NCBI GenBank assembly: GCA_034336665.1
Contig: JAPFBE010000002.1
Coordinates: 12,254,906-12,318,905 of the forward strand
Origin: Luscinia megarhynchos
Lineage: Eukaryota > Chordata > Aves > Passeriformes > Turdidae
Direction: 5' to 3'
Length of the DNA stretch: 64,000 nucleotides
Each line of letters begins with the position of its first letter. Within the stretch, counting starts at the first letter, position 1. This document shows, piece after piece, positions 23,901 through 36,379 of the stretch. Position numbers and translations under genes: made by a program. Below the pieces are notes generated by a model. That model had not been told where the DNA came from, did no database searches, and saw only the letters and a list, made by a program, of their open reading frames with translations.

Positions 23901-26900
23901 CACAGCCACACTGCAAGCATGAACCTTCTAGATTAATAATGAGAGCAGGGCAGTGATCTCCCTGGACTGCGTCCATCTCATGTGAACTATGAGAACTTGG
24001 ACTTGTTTCAGGAGTGGAAAGGAATGAAATGCAAGGAGCAAGAGGTTTTCCACACAGGCGTTCTGCATCTCCAAGGAAAGCAAGGGGACAAAACCCACAC
24101 AAACACATTCCTGGTGTATATTTGGGCCAAATTTCTAAACTTTCAACCTTTTTGCATTCTCAGCTTCGCGCACCTAGTACTATTCCTCTTACTGATTTTA
24201 CACAGTATTTTATTGTGCTCTTAAATTGTGCTTAGATAAATCTGCATGATTGGCACAGAGCAAACATCTTCACCAAGGAGAGGTACACTCAGGTTTGAAT
24301 GAATACAGAGTGGAAAAAAAACAGATCCTGGGGAAAGTTGGCACAGTTATTGGTCATGGTTTTATTTACAAGCCACCATGCCCCAGATGCAAGCCACATG
24401 CATCCTATTTCCAGTGGTGTCAGTGTATCAAGCTTAGCCCTAAAATTACTAGGTTAAAATATTATGGGATATTTGCTTTCCTAAAAAATGATGCACTTAT
24501 TTAAAGCATGGATAACTCTCACACACATGGGAAAGAGGGAGGTGCTCACCAAGAAAGCACAAAAACTATTCTATGGGTCTTTTTTTCTATCACAGTATTT
24601 TTCTCCTCCTTTTGCTCTGACCCTTCAGCCCAGAAATTGCCAGGGTTATTTGTTGCTCCTCAGGCAGGCTACCAGCTCTAAATGCAAAAGCCTGATGGAG
24701 ACTGTTTGGAAGATCCCTACAATGCACCAAAAGGCCCCAGACCAGGTGCACAGAGGTCCTGGCTGACCTGTAGAGACTTTTAATACTGAGTGACTCCAGG
24801 TCTGCTGCAACCAGTAAGGTCAGCAGATACATACAGACAGAATTTCACCAATGACAACTTCTACATGGAACAAAATTACTTTTCCCTTTCTGACACTATC
24901 ATATGCTGCTGCTTTTACCTTGTTTTATAAATGCTGCCCAAAAAATAAAAAAGTTTGAAAGCTGTTAGCCCCCCCCTATAATTGAGGAGTATTTTCATAA
25001 ACAAGGAAAAAAATGAGATAGATCTATTCTAGCTACTGCTTTAATGAAAAGAAAGACTCGATGGGAAAGTTGACTGTCAAAAGTTGCTGCATATGACAAT
25101 TCAGCAAGAAGGATCAAATAGACAAAACTCAATGCAATGCAGACTTTAGGATCTCAGAATGGTAAATTTTGAGAAACCAAGGAAATTACTGAGGCTGCCC
25201 TCAAACACTTCAGCTCAAACACAAAAATACCTCACTTGAAAAAGGCAAATGTTATTCACACTCCCATTCCAAGCAGGAAGGGAAAAAATGGTAAGGAAAG
25301 ATTGGAAGCTTGCCCGGATGAATAAACATGTCAAACAGGATATTGAGAGGAAGTCCAGACTCTACAAAGAATGAAAAGATTAATTAGGAAGAAGACAATG
25401 TCTCAGGGCTATGAAGTGCTGAAACTGTAAAAGAGGACAGAAGCTCGGCCAAAGGGAACTCAGCCCAGGCAGCCCAAAATGAGTTTGCCACGCGTACGAG
25501 GGTGACTTGCAGAATTTCACTGTGGCTGCTGACTGACTGGGGAGTGCTGGCAGCCAGGCACAGGGACAGCACGGCTGGGTGGGAGGGATCCCTCCTCAGC
25601 CCTGAGTAACTTAGATTTACATCTACACAGCCTACCAGCTCAACCAGAGCAGTTACTCTAGATGCACCTTTTCTCTCGCCAGGGAAGAGAAAGTGAAGCC
25701 CAGCTGCACTGACTGAAGTGTCCCACAGGAGCTAAGTGAAGCAGACTGAAGTGCTGTAAATGGCACGGACGATTTTAGAAGCAGAGAGGAAAGGTGAAAG
25801 ACAACCACTGCCGGGCCATTTCTGCCATCACACGAACGACACAGGCCAAGGCCTGGAGCTGAAAGCCTCAGCAGGTCCCAGGCTCAGCGGGGAGACTGCC
25901 AGAGGTTCCTGGTGCTCTCGGTGGGCTCTGGCTACTCCTCCGAGCAGAGCAATCTGCTGCGTCTTCTCCCACGCCTTTCCTGCCAAGCACGAGGCCACGG
26001 GCCCAGGGAAAGTTACTCCAGATAGATTTTTCCATAAACATAAGTTATAATGTCTCTTCTTCACAGTGTGCTGTGAAACAAGGGAAATGAAGATGCATAG
26101 TAGCCCCTTTGCAGCAATAGCTTTTTCTGCTTTTCTCTCTGTTTTATTATAGCTGCAGTACCCATAGTATTTTCTCTTCACACTTTGCTCCCTTCACACC
26201 CAGAACATAATAGTTTGCTAGGCAAAGCAGATTTAGAAATGTACTCATTTCATCCACTACCTATCCCCCCATCCATGTACAAAAATACATTCCATAGAAA
26301 ACTTTTGCTTTGCTAAGCACTCTAAATATGTACATATATACATTGGGTGGAGGGCTGATGGTGCTGCTAATGTGAATTGTTGGTAGGAACAGTTGTTATC
26401 AACCAAACCATTTCTGTAATCCTTGCCCAAAAATAACATAATATAAATCTGACCAACAAATGTTGACAAAAGTTAACATGGAATATCATTTTTGGCGAAA
26501 GAAGAGTACTTTTACCAATGTTAGTTTGGTCAAGTCAACAGACCTCAAAATAAAGAGATACATTTGCATAACTCAGTATGTATAGCAACTTTCCAAGTAT
26601 TGAAATGGAAACTGTAGCTGAACTTGAAGATTTATGGAAGCAGGAGAAATGCAATATCCTAATTGAAAACAAGAATACATCTCACTTCTTTAATGTATTT
26701 GAATGCTTTTATGTGAATCTAAGACTGACATTAAAGTCCAATGTTGCTGTGGGTGTCAGTCAACTTTCCAGGTTTGTGATTTCTCATCAAATCATATCTC
26801 ATTCTATTAATTTCTTATTGGATTTGATATTTTTAGGTTTTCCTAGAATAATAACATAGCAATCAAGTCAATAAAAAATATTTTGAAGGACAGTCATCTA

Positions 26901-27260
26901 CAGATCTTTGCTCCTTCAGGGCCTGGGAAGCATACCTGCCATTGGCAAAGGTGTACATATAAAAATTACTGCAAAGACACATCCATGCATCAACTGAATG
27001 AATGTCACTGGTGCAAGCCTCAGACACTCTCCACTCCCTCCAGGCAGCAGGCTTTGAAACAGGCCAAGAAGGTCAATAAATATCTGGTCTCCCCAAACCT
27101 AAGGAAAATAAAAAGTAAATTCAAGGGTATGACACCCACAAAGCCCTTCTACCCCCAGCTAAAATGGGCTCTCAGACACTGAAACCATCTTGCAGTTTGA
27201 ACAGCAAAGGAAAGGGGGAACAATTTCAAAATCCATCTTGAATGGCACTCAGAAGTAGAC

Positions 27261-27291
<31 letters not shown>

Positions 27292-29597
27292 CACAACCCA
27301 CCACCACATACACAAATAAATAAATAAACAGGACATTTGGACATTTTACAGTAGCATCAGCTCCTGTGGACAGCACGGCAAGCAGCCCCAGATGGAGCAC
27401 ATTAATGCAATATCAAATGGCAGGAGCTGACAACTGTGTCAAGGCTTGTAAAGAAACAAAATCATCTCAGCCTCTTCACTGAGGAAGGGCTAGAAAGACA
27501 CAGTAACAGCCCCTCTGTCTTTGAAGCACTTCACAGGACAATGTTCTGAACAGTGCACCTGTAGATGGAAAATTTGGGGGAGTGGGAGAAGAAAATGCAA
27601 AATAAATCAGAAGAAATTTGTATTTTCTCTGCCTAATAATTTCCTATGATCCAGGGGGGACCAAGCAAAGTCCAGCTATTTGGTTCTGATAAACTCTAGC
27701 CCTACCAGAGGTGCAAGACAGACCAAGCAGCTGCAAAAGCAGCTGCTCTTGTGCTAAGGAACACAAGGACAGGTGGCACAGAGCCACAAAAACCTGGGTG
27801 CTCTGCTGAGGACCATGGCAAAATTGCAAAGATGGTTTCACCAGTTCTGGACCTTGCTACCTCAGCAATTACCTACTTCCCTGAACAGACAAAATTAAGG
27901 TCAGGCAAAGTGATGAAGGTAGGAGAACTAGCGAAGAGATAAGAATAGCCATAGACCTGGAATTTTCCATACAGGACACCAGTTCTGAACCTTTTTTCTA
28001 GGCTTGGTGCACAACAGCACATATTTGTCAGCATCTCAAATAACTGCAAAGCTGATATTGATTTCTACTTAATTCACTGGAACCTGAGGGAAGGTTAATG
28101 ATTTGCTTTTATTGCTTCCTTCTAAAGTTTTGGTCCTAAACGTCTGAAAGGAGTTATCTTCTTTCCTTTTATTTTCTGATCCTCTTTATCTCCTCTATAA
28201 ACTAGTGGTGTACAGCTTATCTACAGAAATATTTAACCAAAAATTTAGGTTCTGTAAAAAACAGTCCTGCAGAAATATGGACAGAGGAACTATTCCAGAA
28301 TTCCTTTGAGTTAGAGGAACACAACCCAAGTTTTTCTGCTGGGAGGAGTAACACCCTTCTGTAGACATGTCTTACTCTCCCTGTAATATTACTTCATCAA
28401 AACCAAAAACCAGAAAAAAAAGTTACTCTCAGAGTCTGTGTATCAGCTCTGTGCTAGTTCATCCTAGGTAGTAGATTTAGTCATGAAACCTGTATAAAAT
28501 CCAACAGAGAAGTAGATTAAAAATTTCCAAATACTCAAGCCTGTGCATTTAAATTGTTGAACTAGAACTAAGAGAGATGATGATAGAGAGTCACATCTAA
28601 ATAATCCTCAGATATTTCAGCCACTCCAGCAAATATTTGCTGTTTCTATAAATCTCCTCTCAGCACCTGTCAAGAGTACAACCAGCAACACGGGGGAATA
28701 AATACATTCAGCAGGCACAGATTTCCAATAAATCCAGTGAATTTGGGAGCTCACTAATTCTCCTCTACAAGCAAGAAAAAAAATCTACTAAAAACCTTAA
28801 TCTCCCGTGTGCTGATACAGCACTTCCCAAGCCCAAATCAGACTGAATTTTCCCCAGCTGTCAGCACTGAGCTCAGCAGGAGAGCAAGGGCAGGAGCAGG
28901 ACTTACAGAGCACAGCATTCACTGTGCTGAGACTGGAGGTTGGTGCTGAAAGACAAGTCATAGTGGCAGGAGGGAAAGGAAGCAACACAGCAAATCAAAG
29001 CCACACATTTAAACTGGCTTGGTTTTCCCCTCCTACCCATCCTTCAAACCTGCTTTTTTCCTGGGTTGCATCTTTCACCATGTGAAAGGGGGGATGTTTG
29101 TTTGTTTTCTTCAATATTTGCTTATTTATTCTGCTGGCATTTTACTCTCCTCAAAACCATTGCTGTTGAAAGATAATGTATTTCTTCAGCTGAGCACCAG
29201 TGTCAAAACTCACACAGGGGACCTGAACTGCTATTTTAAAGCAAGCCATATTCAAGAAAAATCATTAAAAGGAGACACAGATAAAGCCCTGTTGGTGTTT
29301 ACAACCATGTTGCATTAATGCCACTGTGTCTCCTGCACCTGTAAAGCCTGATACCATTTGTGTCTACAAGCCACTACACTGACACACAGCCAGAAAGTCT
29401 GACAGGGCTGCAAAACCCTGGGAGGAAAAGAAAAAAAAACATTGAGTAAGCAGGTCTTTGTGTAATAGATTAAAAAAAAAAAAAACAACTGAAAGTTATA
29501 AGACTTTTGTACCTTTCCTTAATGCCATAGAGGAAAAGGAGTATTTTCTTGGTTGAATTTGACATACTTGTTTCTTCTCTTATTCTGATTTCTCTAA
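23901..29597. other. Noncoding unique sequence
   Basis: No gene or recognised transposon is visible. It contains moderate CpG content around 25480-25990, a 28-base A-run (27264-27291) followed by AAAT repeats, and short A-runs near 29471. Minus-strand splice-like pairs (for example around 26938-26970) exist but are too short to call. Confidence 0.65.
27264..27329. repeat. Poly-A (28 bases) and (AAAT)n tract
   Basis: Twenty-eight consecutive A at 27264-27291, then CA-rich spacer and AAATAAATAAAT at 27313-27329. The upstream 300 bases show no recognisable retrogene or LINE body, so this is a simple-repeat call and not a retrotransposed copy. Confidence 0.9.
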
Positions 29598-30580
29598 TTC
29601 TTTATGGAATCATAAAAATCCTTTAGGTTGGAAAGGACATTTAAGACAATCAAATACAAGTGTTGACCTAACACTACCAAGTTCCCATTAAACCATGTCC
29701 CCAAGTGCCACATCTATACATGTTTTAAATACCTCCAGGGGTGGTGACTCAAACACTGCCCTGGGCAGTCTGGTCCAAATGTGACCTTTCTATGCAGAAT
29801 TTTTTCCCAATATCCAATCTAAACCTTCTCTGGCATAACTTGAGCCCATTTCCTCCTTTCCTGTCATTGTCCCTCGGGAGAAGAGACCAATCCCCACCTC
29901 CCTACAACCTTTTTTCTGGTAGCTGTAAGAGAATGATAAGTTCCACCTGAACCTTCTTTTCTCCAGGTTAAACAAGCCCAGCTCACTCAGCTGTTCATCA
30001 TATAATTCGTGATTCAGACCCTTCACCAGCTCTGTTGCCCTTCTCTGGACAGGTCCAGCACCTCAATGTCTTTCTTGAAGTGAATGGCCCAAAATTAAGC
30101 ACAGAATTCAAGGTGTGGCCTCACCAGTGCCTGGCACAGGGAGATGCAGTAGGGAGTACTTCTGCTGGCCACTCTATTGCTGATACTGGCCAGGATGCCA
30201 TTGGGCTGCTTGGCCACCTGGGCATACACTGGCTCACTTTCAGCACCCCCAGGTCCTTTTCTGCTGGGCACCTGTCCAGCCACATTCCCTCAGCCTTTAG
30301 CACTGCAAGGGCTTCATCTGAACCAAGTGCAGGACTCAGCACTTCACTTTACTGAGCCTAATACAACTGGCCTTGAGCCATCAATCCAGCCTCTCCAGAT
30401 TCCTCAGAAGAGCTTTCCTACCCTCCAAGATCAACATTCCTGTCCAGCTTGTTGCCACCTGCACACTGGCTCAGAGTGCCCTCAGTCCCCTTGTCAAGAT
30501 CATCAATACTGATATTAAACCAGACTGCCCAACACTGAGCCCTGGGGAGCAGCACTATGGCACAGAACACAGGCACTGAT
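29598..30580 (-). mobile_element. CR1 LINE fragment B (RT C-terminus to 3' end)
   Basis: A 5'-truncated CR1 on the minus strand. The left end carries a degenerate tail (TTCTTTATGGAATCATA) and then the conserved 3' untranslated part; the block at 29678-29720 matches the antisense of the usual CR1 3' end. Further right, remnants of ORF2 extend to the reverse-transcriptase core near 30556. It is clearly degenerate, with frameshifts, and is the longest contiguous CR1 in the window. Confidence 0.95.
30100..30556 (-). pseudogene. CR1 ORF2 reverse-transcriptase remnant
   Basis: Minus-strand reading from the right gives SAAPQGSVLG (30556-30527), the conserved PQG motif segment of LINE reverse transcriptases. 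Then, after a small deletion that shifts frame, come FNISIDDLDKGTEGTLSQ and, further on, QVAKQPNGILASISNRVASR and [11 protein letters not shown]. The order matches CR1 ORF2. The catalytic FADD-type motif region (about 30440-30465) is degraded to CAGGNKLD, so no active enzyme can be made. Confidence 0.88.
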
Positions 30581-31403
30581 GACATCCCTCTACAAAAATT
30601 ACTGGCAAGTGGTTGCAGTGTACAGTAATACCAGAAGTTGTGAGCTACTTCAGTGGAATGAAAGGAAAAAAAAATAATTAGTATGGCCTGAAACAGCCAG
30701 TCAGTGCTACACGGTATGAATACAAAACAAATAGAGTGCAGTATGTGTCAGCTTTTGACCTCTGTCACTTGTGTATTTGCATCCTGTCCAGTCAACCTTC
30801 CTCATTTCACAGCCATCCAACTAGAAATACCCTCTGTGTCTGTTCAACATCTCTGCCAAGCTGAGCTCATGCTCTTATCAAAGGAAAACATTTCAAGAGG
30901 GTTTAGCTGTTGATTATTCACCTCCAGATCCCAGAAAGGCTATGGTCAAATTCTCCTTCTGACTCACCGGATGGCTTGAATGCTTTGCTCAAGTTTCTTC
31001 AGCCAAGGCACTGGAAAAACACTTTGGAAATTCCCAAAGGGTGGGCCTGTGCACCTCAAATGAAACTTGGCAGAATTAGAAGGCCTGGAATATCCCACAT
31101 GCCTGCCACCTATTGCTCCTGGAAGCCCATGGGCAGGTGACCTTCACCATTAACTTCCATACACCAAGAAGACCTTTCTTGCTTTTTTCATGTTTCACAG
31201 CTCAAGGCAGCTGGGAGAGAGCACGAGCTGCCCCAGGCAAAGGGAAGCTGTGGGAGCCTGTGGCCAGGAGTAGGAGGGGATAAAATAGAATCTCACCAGT
31301 GGCAAGATGTAAAACCATTCAGCACATGCTGGCAGGCCATACCTGGAGCTCCAGGAAAAATATGGTAGCACTTTGAATCATTTTCACTAAAAACAAAACC
31401 AAA

Positions 31404-31424
31404 GAATAATAATAATAATAATAA
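31404..31424. repeat. (AAT)n microsatellite
   Basis: Seven uninterrupted AAT units, read as (AAT)n on plus or (ATT)n on minus. Confidence 0.9.
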
Positions 31425-32195
31425 AAAGCAAACAAACAGAAAATTACCAAAACAACAACAAAAAATAAAACAGCCAAAAGAAAAACCACACAGACAGTCC
31501 CACTGACAAGGAGAAATGCAAAGTTTGCTCCATGGACCATTTGTGGTTGTGCCCCATCAGCTTCTCAACCCCACAGTCCTCCCCTCCCTGAGGGACATCA
31601 GACCCACAAAATACTCCAGAAGAGCAGTTTCACTTTGTTGTATTATGCCACTTTACAGAATAGCACCCAGGATTAACTCAGGCAGGGAAAAACACCATGG
31701 TTTATCAGGTCAGGACACTGCCTGGGAAGACAAGAGCTTGGTTTCCACTATCAAACCGCTTATGGCTTTTAATCCCACAAAAGTTAAAGGTCAAAATATA
31801 TAAACTAATAAAGCTAATATGAGGGAAGGAATAAAACTGGCACCCCAGCAGCTTTATATCCATTTCACAACCAGCACTGTAGCAGCCAACTCACATATGG
31901 TAGGAAACTAGCCTCATGAGATCCCCACATTGTGTTGGGCCACAGGATGGTAAAAGAGTTAAAAATGAAGGCATGCATGCATTGGTGTGATATTACTCAG
32001 TGTGTCACTTGCTCCACCACTAGCCTGTTAGACAGTAAAGCCTGGAAATCAATGAACACAAGCATCCTGTTTTCAATTTTTTTTAAAAAAATATATATTA
32101 ACTATTTTAATGTATGTGCACATATAAAAACTCACACTTCTTTTAACAGCTCAGGTTTTTCATTAACAACTCCTGTTTCATCAAGCAGTAAGATC

Positions 32196-32226
32196 ATGCA
32201 AATTATGCATTTTGATTGCATAATTT
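32196..32226. promoter_or_regulatory. Octamer and 10-bp inverted repeat
   Basis: ATGCAAAT (32196-32203) is an exact POU octamer. It overlaps an inverted repeat whose arms AAATTATGCA (32200-32209) and TGCATAATTT (32217-32226) are perfect complements with a 7-base spacer. The structure could be a paired POU/homeodomain site or simply an AT-rich hairpin. Confidence 0.3.
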
Positions 32227-32745
32227 TACTACAATAATTTACACCACCACTAGCCCCTTTCCCCCACCCCCTCCAAAAAAAAATCACAAAATCAAGACCA
32301 AAAGAGCCTATAACTTCAGTCAATCCCTCAGTCTGAAAGCATTCAATGAATTTGGCAGCAGCTTTCCCAGTGCATCTCATTTATAAGTTTTGACAGGCCA
32401 AATTCTGCTAGCGAGAGATTTGTTGAAATTTTACTCTTCTAATGTTCCTTCCAGCTGACAAGGTGGCTACAGGAATGAATTCTTTCTCACATTTATCAGG
32501 CTTATTTCACTTTTAAAGGAGCCAGGTATTGTGAAGCAAATCAATAGGAGCATCAACTGGCTTTCCCTGGGCATTCCCAAATTCTCTCCAGGATTTCCCA
32601 TGGAGGTGTCAGAAGTTTATGCCTGATGATATGTGGCAGAGGAAAAACACAACCTTAAAAAACCTCCTCTCTGTACACTAAACACAGAGCAAACGAATAA
32701 AGAGCCTCAAAGAGGAGTATTACTGCTAAAAATACTTTCACTCAC

Positions 32746-32776
32746 CTTGAGTAAGATCTCCATGGAATCTTCTACT
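32746..32776 (-). other. Short exon-like segment, 31 nt (weak candidate)
   Basis: On the minus strand 31 bases follow TCTATATGCAG and end at AAG with a strong donor GTGAGTGAAAG. With one leading base completing a split codon, the frame reads VEDSMEILLK and ends in phase 0, compatible with the phase-0 start of 8159-8244. The acceptor's pyrimidine tract is poor. Extending the same frame left gives an ATG five codons upstream of the valine. Family not recognised. Confidence 0.15.
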
Positions 32777-35702
32777 CTGCATATAGACATTTATTCAGAC
32801 CATATGTCACCAGTAATATGGCTTTTTCCTAATACTACTAACAGAACAGCACAAAAATTTAGCAAACCATATACATATTAAGATTTGTATTAATTGAATG
32901 GTTCAGGAAACTATTCTCACTGTAAATCCCTCCTTCACAGGTCTTTGATGGAATCTTTTGGAAAAATACTGGAACTATATTCAGCCATCATCTAAGTAGA
33001 ACCCATCTGAACAGCACTCATTTCTTCCCAGGTAATAAACAACACAAATTCTAATCTGGGGAGCAGCTTCAGATTGTCACTACAAAAATAGGCAGCACGG
33101 CAAAAAGAAGGAAATATACAAAGGAAGGAAGAGAAAATATTAGTATGTTTTTACAGGTGAGGAATTAGGTACAAAAAGTCCCAAGAAAGGATGGAGGCCT
33201 CATAGAACATACACTAAATGGAGTTTAAATAAGAAGTAGGGAAAAAACATGCAGTCAGGAAAGTGGACAAAAGCAATTTTAAAAATATGAATCTCCTAAA
33301 TTTGAAGAGCTTTTTATATATGTCACCCATCAAAACAAATGTAGTGCAACAGAGAATAATGCCTTCAAGCTAAGCTAATTATCTCTACCTGTAGCATCCC
33401 ACAGATAAATTCTGTGTTACTGACTATAAAATAGCATCAATTTAAAAAGAACAGCATTGTCGTGGTAAGCATTGTTACACTGAATTCAATACTATACTAA
33501 ACTCCAAAGTGGTACAAATGGGGAGGAGAGGTGTCCCCAACAAGGAAAAATAATAGCTGAAGTAGACATTTTTAATCCTGCAGATTTCAATGCATTTAGA
33601 GCCACTCAGCATCAAAGAATTAGTAAACTGTGCAAAAGAAATGTTGAAAACAAATTTTACTTAAAAAGAAAGCTTTTTTTTCCCCCAAAGTACCAGCCCA
33701 TTCTAGTGGTTTCCCCTTTTCCCTCCCTCCACTGGCTGGTGGATTCTTCAGAGTAATGTAAATTTCAAGCCTTATTAGCAGTAACTCTTCTGACCATGTT
33801 TTTTTTTATTATTATTAGTCTATATTAACTTTAGAAAAACTGTTGAAGGTTCGTTTTCTTTTCTGAAGCTGCTTTGAATGCAGCACAGGTCTCAAAGAAG
33901 ATAAGCTGCTTTATCTCACTTTTCCAGGCACTGAAAAGAATAAGGACAAAAAGGCTGACAGGACATATCTGGGTAAATTATGTACACTCCCACTGTACAC
34001 CACTTGGAAACAAGCAGAATCTGGCCATGGAAACATTCATCAGTACTTCATTTAACAGCATTAAAACACCATTCCTTTAAAAAAAAAGGGAAGGAGAAGA
34101 GGCAGTGCTCAATGATAACACAGTTAATATATGAAGCTGCATAATCTTACCACAGTCACAGTCAACACAGATATCTAAACACTGCACATTCAAATGCAGG
34201 GGACTCCATTTGCTGTATAATTTTTCTTTTGCCCACAGATTCAAAGCTTCACTTAGAAATAAATGAAGAGTCATGACTTCTCATGAACTTTCCCTAATTT
34301 GTAGCCAGTTAATTTCCTCCTCCTGGTGAAAGCCTGTTGTATACCACATATCCTGCTTCAGGCTATCACTGAAATGGGGAAACTGTGATTCCTTTCTTCC
34401 TATTACATACTTCAAAACCAGGAAATACATCCGTTATGAATTTTTTTAAGAATAAAACAAATATTAAAGACATTAGCAGAATGCTGGAAGAAAATTCCCA
34501 AGACTATAATTACACACATGAGGAAATAAACATTTAAAAATATATTAACAAATACAATGCTTTCAAACTGATCAGGAAACAGTGATAGAATTAACACCAC
34601 AGACTGCTGAACAACATTCAAAAGAAAAAAAAGTCAACAATTCAAAATTGGAAAAAAGAGTTGGCACAAGGAAATTACACTCAAAATTAAGTTTTTCATT
34701 GCAGACTGCATGAAGGCAAGAATGCTGTAGTCCCAAAAGGACCTGACCCCATTCTCCCTCTTCCATCCATGGGTGGGTGGGAGAGTTCCTCATTAATACA
34801 CAATTCTACAAAAGGTCTTTAAAGGTCCTGCAATTTAAAAGTAGCTTCTAGAAACTATCTTGTAATTAGGACAGTTCATTAACTACCCTGATATATGTAA
34901 CTTCTTCATAGTTGCTCACACAAAAAATAGTAAGAGAAAAGTTCTTCACAAGCCCATTGAGAAAAACTGCAACAACTTGGAATTTAGGCCCCATGGCCTC
35001 AGCCTGGGAAGCTTGGCAAGTGATTCACACTTCAGCTTCTCACTTCCCGATACAGAGCCTCTCACTGGGAAGGCTCCCAAAGCGTTTTTACAAGCAAACT
35101 ATCAGAACCAACCCCATTCATCATTGAAACATGGTCCTTAGCATCAAGTCAGAAGCTTCTGGGGAATAGAGGGGAGCAGAAGTTCAGCAAAGGAGGAAGA
35201 AAGATGACTGCAGCACCAGACAGGTGAGACTCAAGGGAGAGTTCAGGGGGGCAGCTCTCCCCTCCTCGTGCTGGATCTGGCCCCATCAGATGAGATTTGT
35301 GCAGAATAACTGCTGCTGGCAGCTTCAAGCAATCTTCTACTGACAAGCATAAGCACAAGAGGAGAGGCTCCACATGGAGCCATCCTCAGCATCCTACTGG
35401 GTTCTGAAGTCTGAGGTGATTACACAGAACAGCCTCCCACTGAACTGACCATACCACTCAAGAAAACAGGGTACACACCCCTCTAAAGGATGGATTACTA
35501 CAACTGTGCTTTAGTTCACACACTGTGGCACAGATTCTGCAAGGGAGGGACAGACACTTACCCTGACATGCTATAAGATGAGCTTCCTCCTACACAAAGA
35601 GCTAAAGCAATTTATCTTCTACACCTAGAGTTACAACACACACTTCAAAATTCAAAAAGTGAGCTAAATGGTTGAGGACAACCCTCCCAACACACATTAT
35701 TC
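32777..35702. other. Noncoding unique sequence
   Basis: No identifiable gene or mobile element. A plus-strand exon-like segment occurs at 32941-33031 (listed separately). T- and A-runs near 33669, 33800 and 34080 are simple sequence. Confidence 0.65.
32941..33031 (+). other. Plus-strand exon-like segment, 91 nt (weak candidate)
   Basis: A good acceptor (TCCCTCCTTCACAG) precedes 91 bases with one frame open throughout (starting VFDGIFWKNTGTIFS) and a moderate donor (TTCCCAG then GTAATAAAC). The strand is opposite to the better candidates, and an open frame of 30 codons is expected fairly often. I regard it as probable coincidence, included because the splice signals are good. Confidence 0.1.
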
Positions 35703-36000
35703 AGGACCACAGATCTGTTCATGCTGGAAGGAGCCTTCAGAGGTTAGGTTCAGCCTCCTGCTGAAAGCAGGGTCAACCATTGGATCAGTTTGCTCAGGTA
35801 TTTATCCAGTTGGATCTCAAAAACCTCAAGGAGTGGAGATGGCACAGTCTAACCTGGGCTGAGCTCTCAAGTAATCCATGACACTCCTTGGCCCAAGAGA
35901 GGTTTCTTGCCCTCCCTGAACCCTTCACTAAGTACAGAGGCCTGTGAGATCTCATTGATGAAAACTGAAGTGCACAAGGCACAAGTACCTCAGCCTTACC
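35703..36000 (-). mobile_element. CR1 LINE fragment C, 3'-end part
   Basis: The plus strand from 35718 to about 35850 follows the antisense of a bird CR1 3' region (the stretch with GAAAGCAGGGTCAAC and the later GGAGTGGAGATGGC). The ATTCTATG-like tail is absent. Similarity fades towards 36000, where the block around 36008-36040 still resembles the GGCAGCAGTGGGCACAG part of CR1 read on the minus strand. It is an old, eroded copy. Confidence 0.72.
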
Positions 36001-36379
36001 TGTGCCCACTGCTGCCTGTCCCTCTCAGCAGCAGATACACACTTTCCTCATTCAACCTTTTCCTATGAGTGTAAGTGGTAGAAACTCTTCTGCAGACCTT
36101 TTTACCACTTGTACACACCGATATCATCTGAGCTTTTGTAACCCCAGCCACTGGACAATGTTTCTAAGTTCCTCTTTTACTGCTTCCTCCTCCTTTTTGC
36201 ATTGGAGTTCTATCCTGTGCTTCCTGCCCAGACAAGCTGGTCTTCAAACACATCCTTTTATTTTCTAAGTAAGAAGAAGTAATCTCTTCTGCACTTTGAA
36301 AGGATTGTCCTTCAAGACCTGTCTATCTGTCATGAACTCTTATGTGTTTTAAAGCTTCAGTGTTTCCTGGTACCAGTTG
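36001..36379. other. Unassigned stretch inside composite CR1
   Basis: Lies between the 3'-end part and the endonuclease part of CR1 C. Minus-strand translation gives lysine/glutamate-rich fragments that could be the ORF2 linker, but I cannot align them convincingly. The reverse-transcriptase motifs expected here in a full CR1 are not seen. Confidence 0.4.

Larger units (their letters stand above)
30586..32745. other. Noncoding unique sequence
   Basis: Contains an AAT microsatellite (31404-31424) and an octamer plus inverted repeat at 32196-32226. No gene or clear transposon is seen. Confidence 0.65.

Noticed and set aside
26938..26970. 33-nt minus-strand exon-like segment
   Set aside because: Very short, open in two frames, only moderate splice signals, and no phase partner.
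27264..27291. 28-base A-run as the tail of a retrotransposed gene
   Set aside because: No transcript-like body, polyadenylation signal or target-site duplication is visible on its left.
36000..36008. Strong donor-like GCACAG/GTAAGGCT on the minus strand near 36000
   Set aside because: It lies inside the CR1-derived 3' region and is explained by the repeat sequence.
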